This document shows positions 52,812-61,459 of a DNA stretch of 64,000 bases, piece by piece (position 1 is the first letter of the stretch; each line of letters starts with the position of its first letter). A program made the translations under genes and the position numbers. Origin of the DNA: CALHVX01 sp964640725 (GTDB taxonomy: Bacteria > Pseudomonadota > Gammaproteobacteria > Pseudomonadales > Azotimanducaceae); NCBI GenBank assembly GCA_964640725.1, contig CAZXIJ010000007.1, forward strand, positions 62,001 through 126,000, written 5' to 3'. The notes beneath the pieces were generated by a model, which was given only the letters and a program-made list of their open reading frames with translations, searched no databases and was not told the DNA's origin.

Positions 52812-53117
52812 ATGCTCGTCATCAATGCCAAGATCGTCGCGACCGCCGACACCATCGATGCCATGCGCGAGACCATCGCCACCATGGAAACCGCCAGCCG
52901 TGCCGAAGACGGCTGCGAGGACTACACCTTCAGCGTCGAGCTCTCAGACCCCGCGGCCATGCGTATCACCGAGCGCTGGCGCGATGCCGACGCCCTGAAG
53001 GCACACTTCCTGACGCCGCACATGGCCGAGTTTCAGGCAGCGATGGCCGCGCACCCGCCGAAGTCCGTCGACGCGGTGTGCTACGAAGCCAGCGAAATCC
53101 CGCTGCCCCGCCCCTAG
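52812..53117 (+). CDS. Antibiotic biosynthesis monooxygenase (ABM) domain protein
   Basis: A 101-residue ferredoxin-like protein. LVINAKIVATADTIDAMRET and EDGCEDYTFSVEL with ITERWRDADALKAHFLTPHM are the ABM signatures. Such small proteins are cofactor-free monooxygenases of quinones or simply binders. It follows the ligase gene by 25 bases and is two bases from the GST gene, so it may be in the same mRNA. Confidence 0.85.
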   Translation: MLVINAKIVATADTIDAMRETIATMETASRAEDGCEDYTFSVELSDPAAMRITERWRDADALKAHFLTPHMAEFQAAMAAHPPKSVDAVCYEASEIPLPRP

Positions 53118-53119
53118 CC

Positions 53120-53773
53120 GTGTCCGCAGCCGGGCCAGCGAGCGGGCTACGCGTCTGGGGCGCCGGGTCGCCCCGCAGCCTGCGAGTCTACTGGGCTCTG
53201 GAAGAGCTCGGGCTGCGCTACGAACACCGGCCCATCGGCCCGCGCACCGGCGAGACCCAGACCGAGCACTTCACCGGCCTGAACCCGAAGCAGAAAATCC
53301 CGGTGCTCGAGGACGGCGACCAGGTCTTCACGGAAAGCGCCGCCATCGTCAGTTACCTGGGCATGCGTTACGGCAAGGCCGGTGACGCGCTGCAGCTGGT
53401 GCCAACGGATCCGATCGCGCGTGCCCGCTACGACGAATGGGCCAGCTATATCTCCATGGAGCTCGATGCGCACACGCTCTACGTGCTGCGCAAGCATGCG
53501 GACCTGACCGCGCTCTACGGCGAGGCACCGGCCGCCGTAACGGCAGCGCGGGAGGGTTTCGAAAAACAGATCGGCTTTGCCCTGAACCGGCTTAAAGCCA
53601 ACGAGTTCCTGCTCGACCACGGGTTCAGCGGCGCGGACCTGTTGCTTGCAACGGTGCTGGGCTGGGCCATCGCCTACGGCTTCGTGCTGGATCCAGCCCT
53701 CGTAAGCTACCGCGATCGCCTGCGAAGTCGCCCGGCCTACGCCCGGGCGACCAGGGCCAATCAGCTGTCCTGA
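53120..53773 (+). CDS. Glutathione S-transferase family protein
   Basis: A 217-residue GST from GTG 53120. SPRSLRVYWALEELGLRYEH is the thioredoxin-like N-domain, NPKQKIPVLEDGDQVFTESA contains the glutathione-binding cis-Pro and Glu-Ser, and the all-alpha C-domain ends the protein. Ser in SPRS is the likely activating residue. It probably conjugates glutathione to reactive compounds. Its 3' end overlaps the convergent esterase by 13 bases. Confidence 0.9.
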   Translation: MSAAGPASGLRVWGAGSPRSLRVYWALEELGLRYEHRPIGPRTGETQTEHFTGLNPKQKIPVLEDGDQVFTESAAIVSYLGMRYGKAGDALQLVPTDPIARARYDEWASYISMELDAHTLYVLRKHADLTALYGEAPAAVTAAREGFEKQIGFALNRLKANEFLLDHGFSGADLLLATVLGWAIAYGFVLDPALVSYRDRLRSRPAYARATRANQLS

Positions 53774-54870
53774 AGGAACCAGCGCACCACCGGGCCCAGC
53801 TCCCCGGCCGGGAACGCGTGCGACAGATCTTCGAGCTCGCGATAGGTCACGCTCGCTCCGGCCGCGTCGAGTGCTTTCTGCGCCGTGCGCGCGACGTCGA
53901 CGTCGAACATCCAGTCTTTGGTGCCGTGCAGCAGGTACACAGGCACGGACTGCACGCGCTCGGCGTCGAGCATATCCAGGATCAGCGGATGGAAGCTGGC
54001 GGCCATCGGCGCAATGTGGCTGAAAGGCGCCCCGCTGGCGAGGCCGGCCAGGTAGGAAAAAGTGCCGCCGTCCGACATGCCGGTTAACAGCATCCGGTCC
54101 GCGCGCAGCTCGAATCGCTCACGAACAAATTCCAGCATGGCCTGCAGCCGTCCGCTGTCGACTTCCGGCTCGCCGATCGACCAGGTGCTGCCCGCTGCCG
54201 TGGGCGCCAGCAGAATTGCACCGCAGCTGCGCGCTGCACGCAGCCAGGACCACAGAAAGCTGCGGCCATGACCGCTGCCGCCGTGCAGGGCAACGATCAG
54301 CGGCGCGCTGTCGCCTTCGGCAATAGTCTCGGGCACGTACAGCGAGAAGCCGCCCCGGTCCTTCTCGCCGTTGCCGGCATGCATGACGCCCGTATTGGGC
54401 AGCTCCGGCGATTCGCACAGCAGCTGCGCGCGCGCGTCCAGCGCTGCATCGCCGGGTTCGGGCAGACAGTCGCTGTCCAGAAAGAAGCGGCTGACCGGCG
54501 GCAACATGCGGGTCAACGGATACAGGGCGTCCTGGGCACGGCTTAGGTATCCGAGGGCCTTGTAGGCTGCCATGACCGGTTGCTGCTTGCCGGCGCTCTG
54601 CGAAAAATCGGACAGCGCGCGCTGTGCCAGCCGCGAAGCCTCCATGCCGCAGTCGCGGAACCCCGTGAGGTGCTCTGGCCAGTCGGTCTCGGCAAAGGCG
54701 TTGCGCCCTTCGGCCAGGGGTGCCTGAAAAGGACGCAGCGCCTGGGCAATGGCTCGGACATCCTGCGGGTGCAGTCGCCGGCCGGCCGCGCTGAGCGCGT
54801 CGAGCGCGCCTAACAGGGGCGGCAGGAGCGCTGTGGTAGCATCGAGAAGTTCGTCAGTTTGATCACTCAT
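53761..54870 (-). CDS. Serine esterase/PHB-depolymerase-like alpha/beta hydrolase
   Basis: A 369-residue protein. The first ~160 residues are helical and of unknown nature. The hydrolase domain follows: LIVALHGGSGHGRSFLW is the oxyanion region, Ser in LTGMSDGGTF, Asp in LLHGTKDWMFD and His in LEDLSHAFPAGE. There is no signal peptide, so it probably acts in the cytoplasm on a phospholipid or carboxyl ester. Its ATG overlaps the ATG of the divergent ATPase gene by two bases. Confidence 0.82.
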   Translation of the reverse strand: MSDQTDELLDATTALLPPLLGALDALSAAGRRLHPQDVRAIAQALRPFQAPLAEGRNAFAETDWPEHLTGFRDCGMEASRLAQRALSDFSQSAGKQQPVMAAYKALGYLSRAQDALYPLTRMLPPVSRFFLDSDCLPEPGDAALDARAQLLCESPELPNTGVMHAGNGEKDRGGFSLYVPETIAEGDSAPLIVALHGGSGHGRSFLWSWLRAARSCGAILLAPTAAGSTWSIGEPEVDSGRLQAMLEFVRERFELRADRMLLTGMSDGGTFSYLAGLASGAPFSHIAPMAASFHPLILDMLDAERVQSVPVYLLHGTKDWMFDVDVARTAQKALDAAGASVTYRELEDLSHAFPAGELGPVVRWFLQDS

Positions 54871-55657
54871 GCAACCATACTACCTGCCGATTGGTGACGA
54901 AGTCGCCGTGTTTCGGGCGGCCTTCGAAGCCCGCCTGCCCGTCCTCCTCAAGGGTCCGACAGGCTGTGGCAAAACCCGCTTTGTCGAAGCCATGGCCTAC
55001 GAGCTGTACCCCGATCGGGGCGACAGCGCGCTCACGACGATTGCCTGCCACGAAGACCTGACGGCGACCGACCTGGTGGGCCGCTACCTGCTGCTGGGCG
55101 ACGAAAGTCGCTGGAGCGACGGGCCTCTGACGCGCGCCGTGCGCGGCGGCGGGCTGTGTTACCTGGACGAGATCGTGGAGGCCCGCAAGGACACCACGGT
55201 GTTGATTCACGCGCTGACAGATCACCGCCGGATCCTGCCCATCGAGAAGACGGGCGAGCAGGTCAGCGCCGACGACAGCTTCCTGTTGGTCATCTCCTAC
55301 AACCCCGGCTACCAGAGCGTGCTCAAGGATCTCAAGCCCAGCACCCGGCAGCGCTTTGTCAGCCTGGAGTTCAACTACCCGCCCCAGGACCAGGAAGCCA
55401 CCATCATCGCGCACGAGAGCGGGATCGCGGCGCCCCTGGCCGACCGGCTGGCGATCATCGGTGCCAAGGTTCGCAACCTGCGGGAGCACGGCTTCGAAGA
55501 GGGCGTCAGCACGCGCCTGCTGATCTACGCCGCGAGCCTTATCAAGGGCGGCATCGAGCCGCGCCGTGCCGCCCAGGCCGCGATCGTGACGGCGATCTCC
55601 GACGATGCCACGGTTCAGGAAGCGGTAGCTGACATCGTCGACGCGATTTTCCCCTGA
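54869..55657 (+). CDS. NorQ/CbbQ-like MoxR AAA+ ATPase
   Basis: A 262-residue AAA+ ATPase. Walker A is LLKGPTGCGKTRF (29-36), CHEDLTATDLVGRYLLLGDE follows, Walker B is GGGLCYLDEI, and DSFLLVISYNPGYQ and KPSTRQRFVSLEF hold sensor 1 and the arginine finger. CbbQ, NorQ and GvpN use ATP to remodel or activate partner enzymes together with a VWA protein. Here the VWA partner is next to it, but there is no rubisco or nitric oxide reductase gene nearby, so the target is unknown. Confidence 0.92.
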   Translation: MQPYYLPIGDEVAVFRAAFEARLPVLLKGPTGCGKTRFVEAMAYELYPDRGDSALTTIACHEDLTATDLVGRYLLLGDESRWSDGPLTRAVRGGGLCYLDEIVEARKDTTVLIHALTDHRRILPIEKTGEQVSADDSFLLVISYNPGYQSVLKDLKPSTRQRFVSLEFNYPPQDQEATIIAHESGIAAPLADRLAIIGAKVRNLREHGFEEGVSTRLLIYAASLIKGGIEPRRAAQAAIVTAISDDATVQEAVADIVDAIFP

Positions 55658-55682
55658 AGCAGCCAGCGCAGTACCTGACTTC

Positions 55683-57496
55683 GTGAGCGAGCTCAGCAGC
55701 ACCGAAGCGGCACTCACCCTGTTCGTCGAGGCGATGGCTGGCCGCTACCTGCACATCCGGCCCCTGGCCAGCTACGACGGGCAGGTCCCGCTGTCTGACT
55801 TCGCGACGCAGTCTGCTGATGCGATCTACCTGCCAGAAGCGCTGCCCGGTAACCGGCGGGCTGATTACCGGGTGCTGGCCATGCAACAGGTCGCTCAGCG
55901 CCTGTACGGCACCTTCGCCTTCGATCTGCCGCGCCTGCTGGCGACCGGGGCCGCCCTCGGCGACACCGCGCCCCCGGAGGATGCGTCCCGCACCGGCAAC
56001 CTGCAGCAGCTGCGCGCGCGCTATCGCCTGCCGTGGCTCTATCAGACCCTGTTTGAGACCGCAGAGCGCATGCGGCTCGATGCCCGGACGCTCGATCGCT
56101 TTCCCGGGTTGCTGCGGCACTACGCCGCCTACTACGCCACCAGCGCGCAGGGCCCGGGCGCTGCGCTCGAAGACACCTTGCCCCAAGGCGTTACGCGAGA
56201 AGCTGCGCTGTCCCTGGGCGTCGCGTTGGCCGATACCCTGCAGACGTTCGCCGCGGCCCACCGGCACTGGCTGCGCAGCGGCGAAGCGCCGGCCGGGCCA
56301 GGCCNNNNNNNNNNNNNNNNNNNNNNNNNNNNNNNNNNNNNNNNNNNNNNNNNNNNNNNNNNNNNNNNNNNNNNNNNNNNNNNNNNNNNNNNNNNNNNNN
56401 NNNNGACCCCGACGCCCTGGAGCGACGGCTGGCCATGGAGCGCGCCGCCATGCGACACGCCCTGGGGCAAGACCGTTCCCTGGCCCGCAGCTATCGCTAC
56501 GACGAGTGGGACGCTTTGGCACAGCGCTACCGCAGCCGCTGGTGCTGTCTGTACGAAGAAGACCTGGTGCCGGACCCGGACACCGACGGCCAGGCCCTCG
56601 CGGCCAGGGTTCGGCCCTGGCGCGACGAGATCCGCGCGCGGTTGAGCCAGGTCAAACCTCTGGGATACGTGCGGCAACGCGCCCTGGAGGATGGCGACGA
56701 GCTGGATTTCAATGCCGTGCTCGATAGCCGGCTCGAGGCTGCCGCCGGCCTCACGCCCAGCGATCGCGTCTACAGCCGCAAGGACCGTTTGCAGCGGGAC
56801 CTGTGCTGCGCGTTTCTGATCGACCTGTCAGCCTCCACCGACGACCCGATGCAGCTCGACGGCGACGAGCCCCTGGAAGCCGCCATCAGCGAGCCGACGG
56901 AAGCTGCGAACCTGCGCGACCCATTCGATGTGGACTACGACGAGATCCCGCCCCCCGCCGAGCCGAAGCGTCGCATCATCGACGTGCAGCGCGAGGCCAT
57001 GCTGGCCATGGCGACCGCGCTGGAAAATCTGGGCGACGAGTACGGCATTTACGGGTTTTCCGGCTACGGCCGGGAGTGCGTCGAGTACTACGTGGCAAAG
57101 GCCATCGGCGCACCGTTCACGCCGCGCACGCTGCACAGCATTGCCGCTATGAAGCCTCGGCGCAGCACGCGCATGGGCCCGGCGATCCGGCATACAACCA
57201 ACAAGCTGCTGGCCTCCGGGCACGCGATGAAGCTGATGATCATGCTGAGCGATGGCTTTCCCCAGGACAGCGACTACGGCCCCGTACGAGGCGATCACGA
57301 CTACGGGGTGCAGGACACGGCAAAAGCCATCGAAGAGGCCGAGGCAGCGGGGATCCGCACGTTCTGCATCACCGTCGATCAGTCCGGGCACGACTACCTG
57401 AGCCGCATGTGTCCGAGCGAGCAGTATCTGATTATCAACGAAACCGCCGAGCTGCCGGCGGCGCTCAGCAAGGTGTACGCGCGGCTGGCGACCTGA
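55683..57496 (+). CDS. NorD/CbbO-like VWA-domain protein, interrupted by gap
   Basis: Starts with GTG 55683, 25 bases after the ATPase gene; the N-terminal ~207 residues are helical (VEAMAGRYLHIRPLASYDG). After the 100-N gap the frame resumes as DPDALERRLAME and runs 363 residues to TGA 57496. The C-terminal VWA domain has the metal site FLIDLSASTDD and LMIMLSDGFPQDSDYG. Together with the ATPase it forms the known chaperone-like pair that remodels metalloenzymes. The two halves are out of phase only because the gap length is arbitrary. Confidence 0.88.
56305..56404. other. Assembly gap (100 N) inside the VWA gene
   Basis: Exactly 100 N. It interrupts the NorD-like gene, and the flanking bases share no visible overlap. 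Confidence 0.99.
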
Positions 57497-57520
57497 GATC
57501 GCCAGCCGGCCGGTGAACGT

Positions 57521-58210
57521 CTAATCGTCGCCCATGAGCCCAAACATCTGCAGCAGGAACGAGAAGATGTTGTAGAAGGACACGAACAAGGTCGTGGTGG
57601 CACGGATGTAGTTGCGCTCCCCGCCATGCACGATCGCGCTCGTTTGCCAGAGGATCGCTGCGCAACCCAGCAACGCGATGCCTGCAGAGATCGCCAGAGT
57701 TACGAACGGCAGATGCAGGAAGTAGTAGTTCGCGATCATGGCGACGATAGCGACCACAATACCGACTACGATGAACCCGGACAGGAAGCCGAAGTCCTTG
57801 CGCGTCATCAACGTAAAGGCCGACATCGCCACGAAGGCAGCGGCGGTGGTCGCAAAGGCAGCAGCGACGAGCGACCCGCCGTTGTTCAGGCCGATCACCC
57901 GGCTCAGCAGCGGCGCAATCATCACGCCAAGGAAACCGGTGAAGAGAAAGACGCTCACCAGGCCCCAGCCGCTGTCCGCAGTCTTATGAACCAGAAACGA
58001 CAGGCCGAAGAAAATAGCAAGAATCGGCAGCAGTCCCAGGCCATGAAGGTTGATGCCCATCGCTGTCGATACGTAGGCCGTGACTGCACTGAACGCGAGG
58101 GTCATGCCCAGCAGCGCGTAGGTGTTACGAAGGACGCGAACCGCATCGGCGGATAGGCCACCGCCGGCGCGTTCGCCAGGAAGGGTCTGAGTTCGGGGAT
58201 CAAGCGCCAT
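57521..58210 (-). CDS. Bax inhibitor-1/YccA family membrane protein
   Basis: A 229-residue protein with seven predicted membrane helices, from ATG 58210. LRNTYALLGMTLAFSAVTAY and MTRKDFGFLSGFIVVGIVVA with LFVSFYNIFSFLLQMFG are typical. E. coli YccA interacts with the FtsH protease; other family members pass calcium ions. The role here is probably membrane stress tolerance. The upstream region carries a 14-bp palindrome. Confidence 0.92.
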   Translation of the reverse strand: MALDPRTQTLPGERAGGGLSADAVRVLRNTYALLGMTLAFSAVTAYVSTAMGINLHGLGLLPILAIFFGLSFLVHKTADSGWGLVSVFLFTGFLGVMIAPLLSRVIGLNNGGSLVAAAFATTAAAFVAMSAFTLMTRKDFGFLSGFIVVGIVVAIVAMIANYYFLHLPFVTLAISAGIALLGCAAILWQTSAIVHGGERNYIRATTTLFVSFYNIFSFLLQMFGLMGDD

Positions 58211-58235
58211 GGAAGGCCTCAAAAGAATAAGTGAA

Positions 58236-58249
58236 CCCTATATATAGGG
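58236..58249. promoter_or_regulatory. 14-bp palindrome in the BI-1 gene promoter region
   Basis: CCCTATATATAGGG is a perfect palindrome ~26 bases upstream of the BI-1 start codon, with a TATATA core that could be part of the -10 box. It may be an operator. No gene is present from 58211 to the following gap. Confidence 0.4.
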
Positions 58250-58260
58250 AATGCCCCGGG

Positions 58261-58470
58261 GGAGTTCAAGGCAAACCCTGTAAGTGGTCAGACCGGATGA
58301 CCTGATCCAACCTGCNNNNNNNNNNNNNNNNNNNNNNNNNNNNNNNNNNNNNNNNNNNNNNNNNNNNNNNNNNNNNNNNNNNNNNNNNNNNNNNNNNNNN
58401 NNNNNNNNNNNNNNNGGAGTTCAAGGCAAACCCTGTAAGTGGTCAGACCGGATGACCTGATCCAACCTGC
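58261..58470. repeat. 55-bp direct repeat on both sides of a gap
   Basis: Bases 58261-58315 and 58416-58470 are identical over 55 positions, directly before and after the 100 N. This is what overlapping contig ends look like in a de Bruijn assembly with k about 55, so the true sequence probably has one copy and no gap. Confidence 0.85.
58316..58415. other. Assembly gap (100 N), probably artificial
   Basis: Exactly 100 N between two identical 55-base flanks. See the direct-repeat entry. Confidence 0.99.
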
Positions 58471-58478
58471 GAAGGCCT

Positions 58479-58522
58479 CGTCTCGCCTTCGGCGAGCCGC
58501 CGTCTCGCCTTCGGCGAGCCGC
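58479..58522. repeat. Two 22-bp tandem units, each a hairpin
   Basis: Units 58479-58500 and 58501-58522 are identical. Each contains CTCGCC-TTC-GGCGAG, a 6-bp stem with a 3-base loop. On the minus strand they lie just after the DUF6471 stop codon. They may act as a terminator or belong to a dispersed REP-like family. Confidence 0.75.
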
Positions 58523-58531
58523 CGTCTCCGG

Positions 58532-58849
58532 CTAGCCCTTCGCGGCACCGAGCGCGATCGGCGCGGCATCGTTGTCGTCGGCGACAGAACGGACTTCGTC
58601 TACCAGCGCTGCGACTTCCCGCAAATCCAGCATGTCCATGTCGAGCGCCATGAGGATGAAGAGCAGCAGCTGCGCGCCGAGAGAACCGTTGTTCACCTTG
58701 GATCGCAGGTTGCTCTCGTGCTGTACAACGCCCAGCTCGCCGAGCCGGCGCGCCAGTTCCCGGTACTCCACGCCTTTCAGCGCCATCCGCGAGCGGATGA
58801 CTCGCCGGATCGCCTCGCGCATCTCTGGGGAATCAAAAAATTTAGCCAT
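58532..58849 (-). CDS. DUF6471-like small HTH protein
   Basis: A 105-residue protein from ATG 58849, with AGGAGG in the ribosome site. VIRSRMALKGVEYRELARRL and HESNLRSKVNNGSLGAQLLL fit the DUF6471 pattern, a helix-turn-helix-like small protein of unknown role. The C-terminal part LDMDMLDLREVAALVDEV is acidic and helical. It may be a regulator. Confidence 0.8.
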   Translation of the reverse strand: MAKFFDSPEMREAIRRVIRSRMALKGVEYRELARRLGELGVVQHESNLRSKVNNGSLGAQLLLFILMALDMDMLDLREVAALVDEVRSVADDNDAAPIALGAAKG

Positions 58850-59141
58850 CGAATCCTCCTGTGGCTTGCCGCTCCTGCGCCCGCATTGCTGGGGCATCTT
58901 CGGCGGCGACCTGGGCCTTTAAACTCGAGCGTATTCTAAGGCCCGCCCCGCCCCCCGGGGTCTGGGATCTGTAACAAGACTGTCTCAATTGCTGGCTTCG
59001 CGCGCTGTACAGGGCACGGCTGACCGGAATTCGCCGCATTTTCGCCCCTGCGACGCGGATCTCACTGCCCTGCCCGCGGCTCACTGCTGGTTCACAGCCG
59101 CGCGCCGCATACTGGCGTGCTATCTGAGAGATCATCCGAGC
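58850..59141. promoter_or_regulatory. Divergent intergenic region
   Basis: These 292 bp separate the DUF6471 gene from the protease gene. A plus-strand open frame starts at 58989 in phase with the protease, but its upstream part has no signal or coding look, so I treat it as leader. No clear promoter boxes are seen. Confidence 0.3.
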
Positions 59142-60440
59142 GTGCCGCGCCTACTCTGCTGCCTGATCTGCCTGTGGCCAGCCGTCAGCTGGAGCCAGCC
59201 CGCGACCGAGCGGTTTGCGGATCAGTACGGCCTGATCTTCCAGATTCGCGATGTCGCGAGCAGCGCATCGAGCAAATCCTCGATCGGCAGCGGCTTTCAG
59301 GTCAGCGCCGACGGCCTGATCGTCACCAACTTCCACGTGGTGTCGGGCTACGTCAATGCCCCGGACAGCCGGCGCCTGGAGTACCTCGACCAGGACGGCA
59401 ACAGCGGCAGCCTGGAGCTGCTGGACTTCGACGTGGTCAACGACCTCGCGGTGCTGCGCCATCCGGCGCCCCAGCAGGCGTTTTTTCCGCTGGCAGAGCG
59501 GCCGCAAAACAAGGGCGCGCTGATCTACGCGCTCGGCAACCCGCACGACTTTGGCATCACCCTGGTGTTCGGCACCAACAACGGCATGGTGGAGCACAGC
59601 TACGACCCGCAGATCCTGTTCTCGGGCTCCCTGAACCCGGGCATGAGCGGCGGCCCCGGGCTGAACGGAGCAGGCGAGGTCGTGGGCGTCAACGTCGCGA
59701 CGGCCGGCAGCCAGCTCAGCTTTCTCGTTCCCCTCGCGGCGCTCGAGCCGCTGCTCGCGGCCCGTCGCCAGCTGCCGACGTCAAGCTACGAGCAAGAGAT
59801 CACCGAGCAGATCAAACGCTGGCAGCAGGGGCGTTACGCCGATCTGCTGGATCGCCCCTGGCCCACCAAGCCCCTGGGCGAGCACCAGGCCCTGGCAGAG
59901 ATGCGGCATGACTTTCAGTGCTGGGGCAACAGCAACGAGGCTGACAAGGACGCCAACGTTCGCAGCCAGCGCACCAGCTGCACCTCGGGCAACAGCGTTT
60001 ACCTGGGCCAGCGACTGAACACCGGGCAGATCCACTACTCCTTCGACAACGAGATCGCCCTGGACCTGTCGCCCTATCGTTTCCACAGCGTAGTCGGCAA
60101 CCAGATGCTGTCGGCAGACAATTCCGCGACCATCGACGACGTCACGCCCTACAGCTGCCACAGCAGCTTTTTGACGGATACCGGACCCGTCTCAGGGACC
60201 CTGTCTAACGCTGCTTCAGAGCCGCCTGGACGCCAGGCCAGCAGCGCCGCCGGCTTCATCAAAGCCAGCTACTGCGTGCGCAGCTACACGCGTCTGACCG
60301 GTCTTCACGACGTGATGTTTCTGGGCGAACGCAGCGAAGCGGACCGCATCCTCACGGCCCACTACACCCTCGCCGGTGTCGAGCAGGCCACCGCCGAGGC
60401 CTTTTCGGCGCGCTTCCTGGGAGCGTTGCGGTGGAGATAG
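59142..60440 (+). CDS. Exported trypsin-like serine protease
   Basis: A 432-residue protein from GTG 59142, chosen because RLLCCLICLWPAVSWSQ then reads as a signal peptide. A chymotrypsin-fold domain has His in IVTNFHVVSGYV, Asp in DVVNDLAVLRH and Ser in SLNPGMSGGPGLNG. The C-terminal ~190 residues have several Cys (QCWGNSN, TSCTSGNS, YSCHSSF, SYCVRSY), probably disulfides, and no named fold. There is no PDZ domain, unlike DegP. It overlaps the FHA gene by 10 bases. Confidence 0.87.
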   Translation: MPRLLCCLICLWPAVSWSQPATERFADQYGLIFQIRDVASSASSKSSIGSGFQVSADGLIVTNFHVVSGYVNAPDSRRLEYLDQDGNSGSLELLDFDVVNDLAVLRHPAPQQAFFPLAERPQNKGALIYALGNPHDFGITLVFGTNNGMVEHSYDPQILFSGSLNPGMSGGPGLNGAGEVVGVNVATAGSQLSFLVPLAALEPLLAARRQLPTSSYEQEITEQIKRWQQGRYADLLDRPWPTKPLGEHQALAEMRHDFQCWGNSNEADKDANVRSQRTSCTSGNSVYLGQRLNTGQIHYSFDNEIALDLSPYRFHSVVGNQMLSADNSATIDDVTPYSCHSSFLTDTGPVSGTLSNAASEPPGRQASSAAGFIKASYCVRSYTRLTGLHDVMFLGERSEADRILTAHYTLAGVEQATAEAFSARFLGALRWR

Positions 60441-61459
60441 CGATCCAGGTCAGCGGCCGCGGCAGCGGTGTGGCCGGCGCCCAGGTAACGCGCCACGTGC
60501 TGGGCGAGGCGCCGCTGGTTGCCGGGCGCGCCTGGCACTGCGCCCTGCATCTGCCCGATCCGACGGTCGATGCCGAGCATCTGGCGATCGGCGTCCAGGC
60601 CGACGGGCGGCTGTGGGTGCAGGATCTGGGCAGCACCAACGGCACCAGGCTCGAGGGCCGCACCCTGCCGGCACACACGCAGCGGCAGATCGAGTCAGGC
60701 AGCCGCTTAACGATCGGGCGCTGCGACCTTGCCATCTACCGGCAGGATCACGCGGTCGCGCCGGCGGCCCGTCCGGGCACCGCTGACCAGCTCAAGGCCA
60801 GGCTGCAGCAGGCGCCGGTTTGGCTGGCGCTGACGCTGCTCGGCTTTCTGGCCGTTCACGGCATCGAGTATCTGGGCTACGGCGACGACTACGAGCCGCA
60901 GGTTCTGCTCGGCAGCATCTCCGGCTTCCTGCTGGCGCCGGCGCTCTGGGCCGGCTTCTGGGGCGTCATCAACAAGCTGGTCCGGGGCGAATTCAACTTT
61001 TTGCCGCACTGGTGCATCGGCGTCGCCGGGGTGGCACTGGTTGGCGTGCTGGAGGAGCTGCTGCAGCTGGTCGGTTTTAACTGGCACTCCCGCGTGGCCT
61101 ACCGCTGGCTCGATGCAGCCACGACCGCCGCGCTCATCGCAATCGCGCTGTACATCACGCTCAGCCTCGCAACGCACCTGGGGCGGGCAGCCAAGGGCCT
61201 GGCGACGGCCGTTCCGGTGGCCTTGCTGATTCTGACAGGCTATGCCCTGCCGGCGCTGAACAGCAGCGACCGTGTGAGCTCGCCGCAGCTGCTGGCACTC
61301 TCCCGCCCACCGGCATTCAAGGTCGTGCCGAGCGTGCCGCCCAGCCGCTGGCTGGCGCAGTCCAGCGCCCTGTTCGAACAGGCGCGGGACAAAGCGGCTG
61401 AGCAGATCGCCGACGAGCAGGCAGAGGCGCTCAAGCTCGCCAGGCGCAGCAGCCCATGA
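60431..61459 (+). CDS. FHA-domain membrane protein
   Basis: A 342-residue protein starting with GTG. Residues ~15-105 are an FHA domain (VAGRAWHCALHLPDPTVDAE, WVQDLGSTNGTRLEGR), which binds phospho-threonine peptides. Four to five membrane helices follow (VWLALTLLGFLAVHGIEYL, LLAPALWAGFWGVINKLV, VAGVALVGVLEELLQLVG), then a charged helical tail. It resembles FHA-RDD-like layouts. It overlaps genes on both sides, so it is in one operon with the protease and permease. Confidence 0.85.
   Translation: MEIAIQVSGRGSGVAGAQVTRHVLGEAPLVAGRAWHCALHLPDPTVDAEHLAIGVQADGRLWVQDLGSTNGTRLEGRTLPAHTQRQIESGSRLTIGRCDLAIYRQDHAVAPAARPGTADQLKARLQQAPVWLALTLLGFLAVHGIEYLGYGDDYEPQVLLGSISGFLLAPALWAGFWGVINKLVRGEFNFLPHWCIGVAGVALVGVLEELLQLVGFNWHSRVAYRWLDAATTAALIAIALYITLSLATHLGRAAKGLATAVPVALLILTGYALPALNSSDRVSSPQLLALSRPPAFKVVPSVPPSRWLAQSSALFEQARDKAAEQIADEQAEALKLARRSSP

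Noticed and set aside
54868..55657. Gas-vesicle (GvpN) role for the AAA+ ATPase
   Set aside because: GvpN belongs to the same ATPase group, but no gvpA or other gas-vesicle gene is present, and the neighbour is a NorD/CbbO-type VWA protein.
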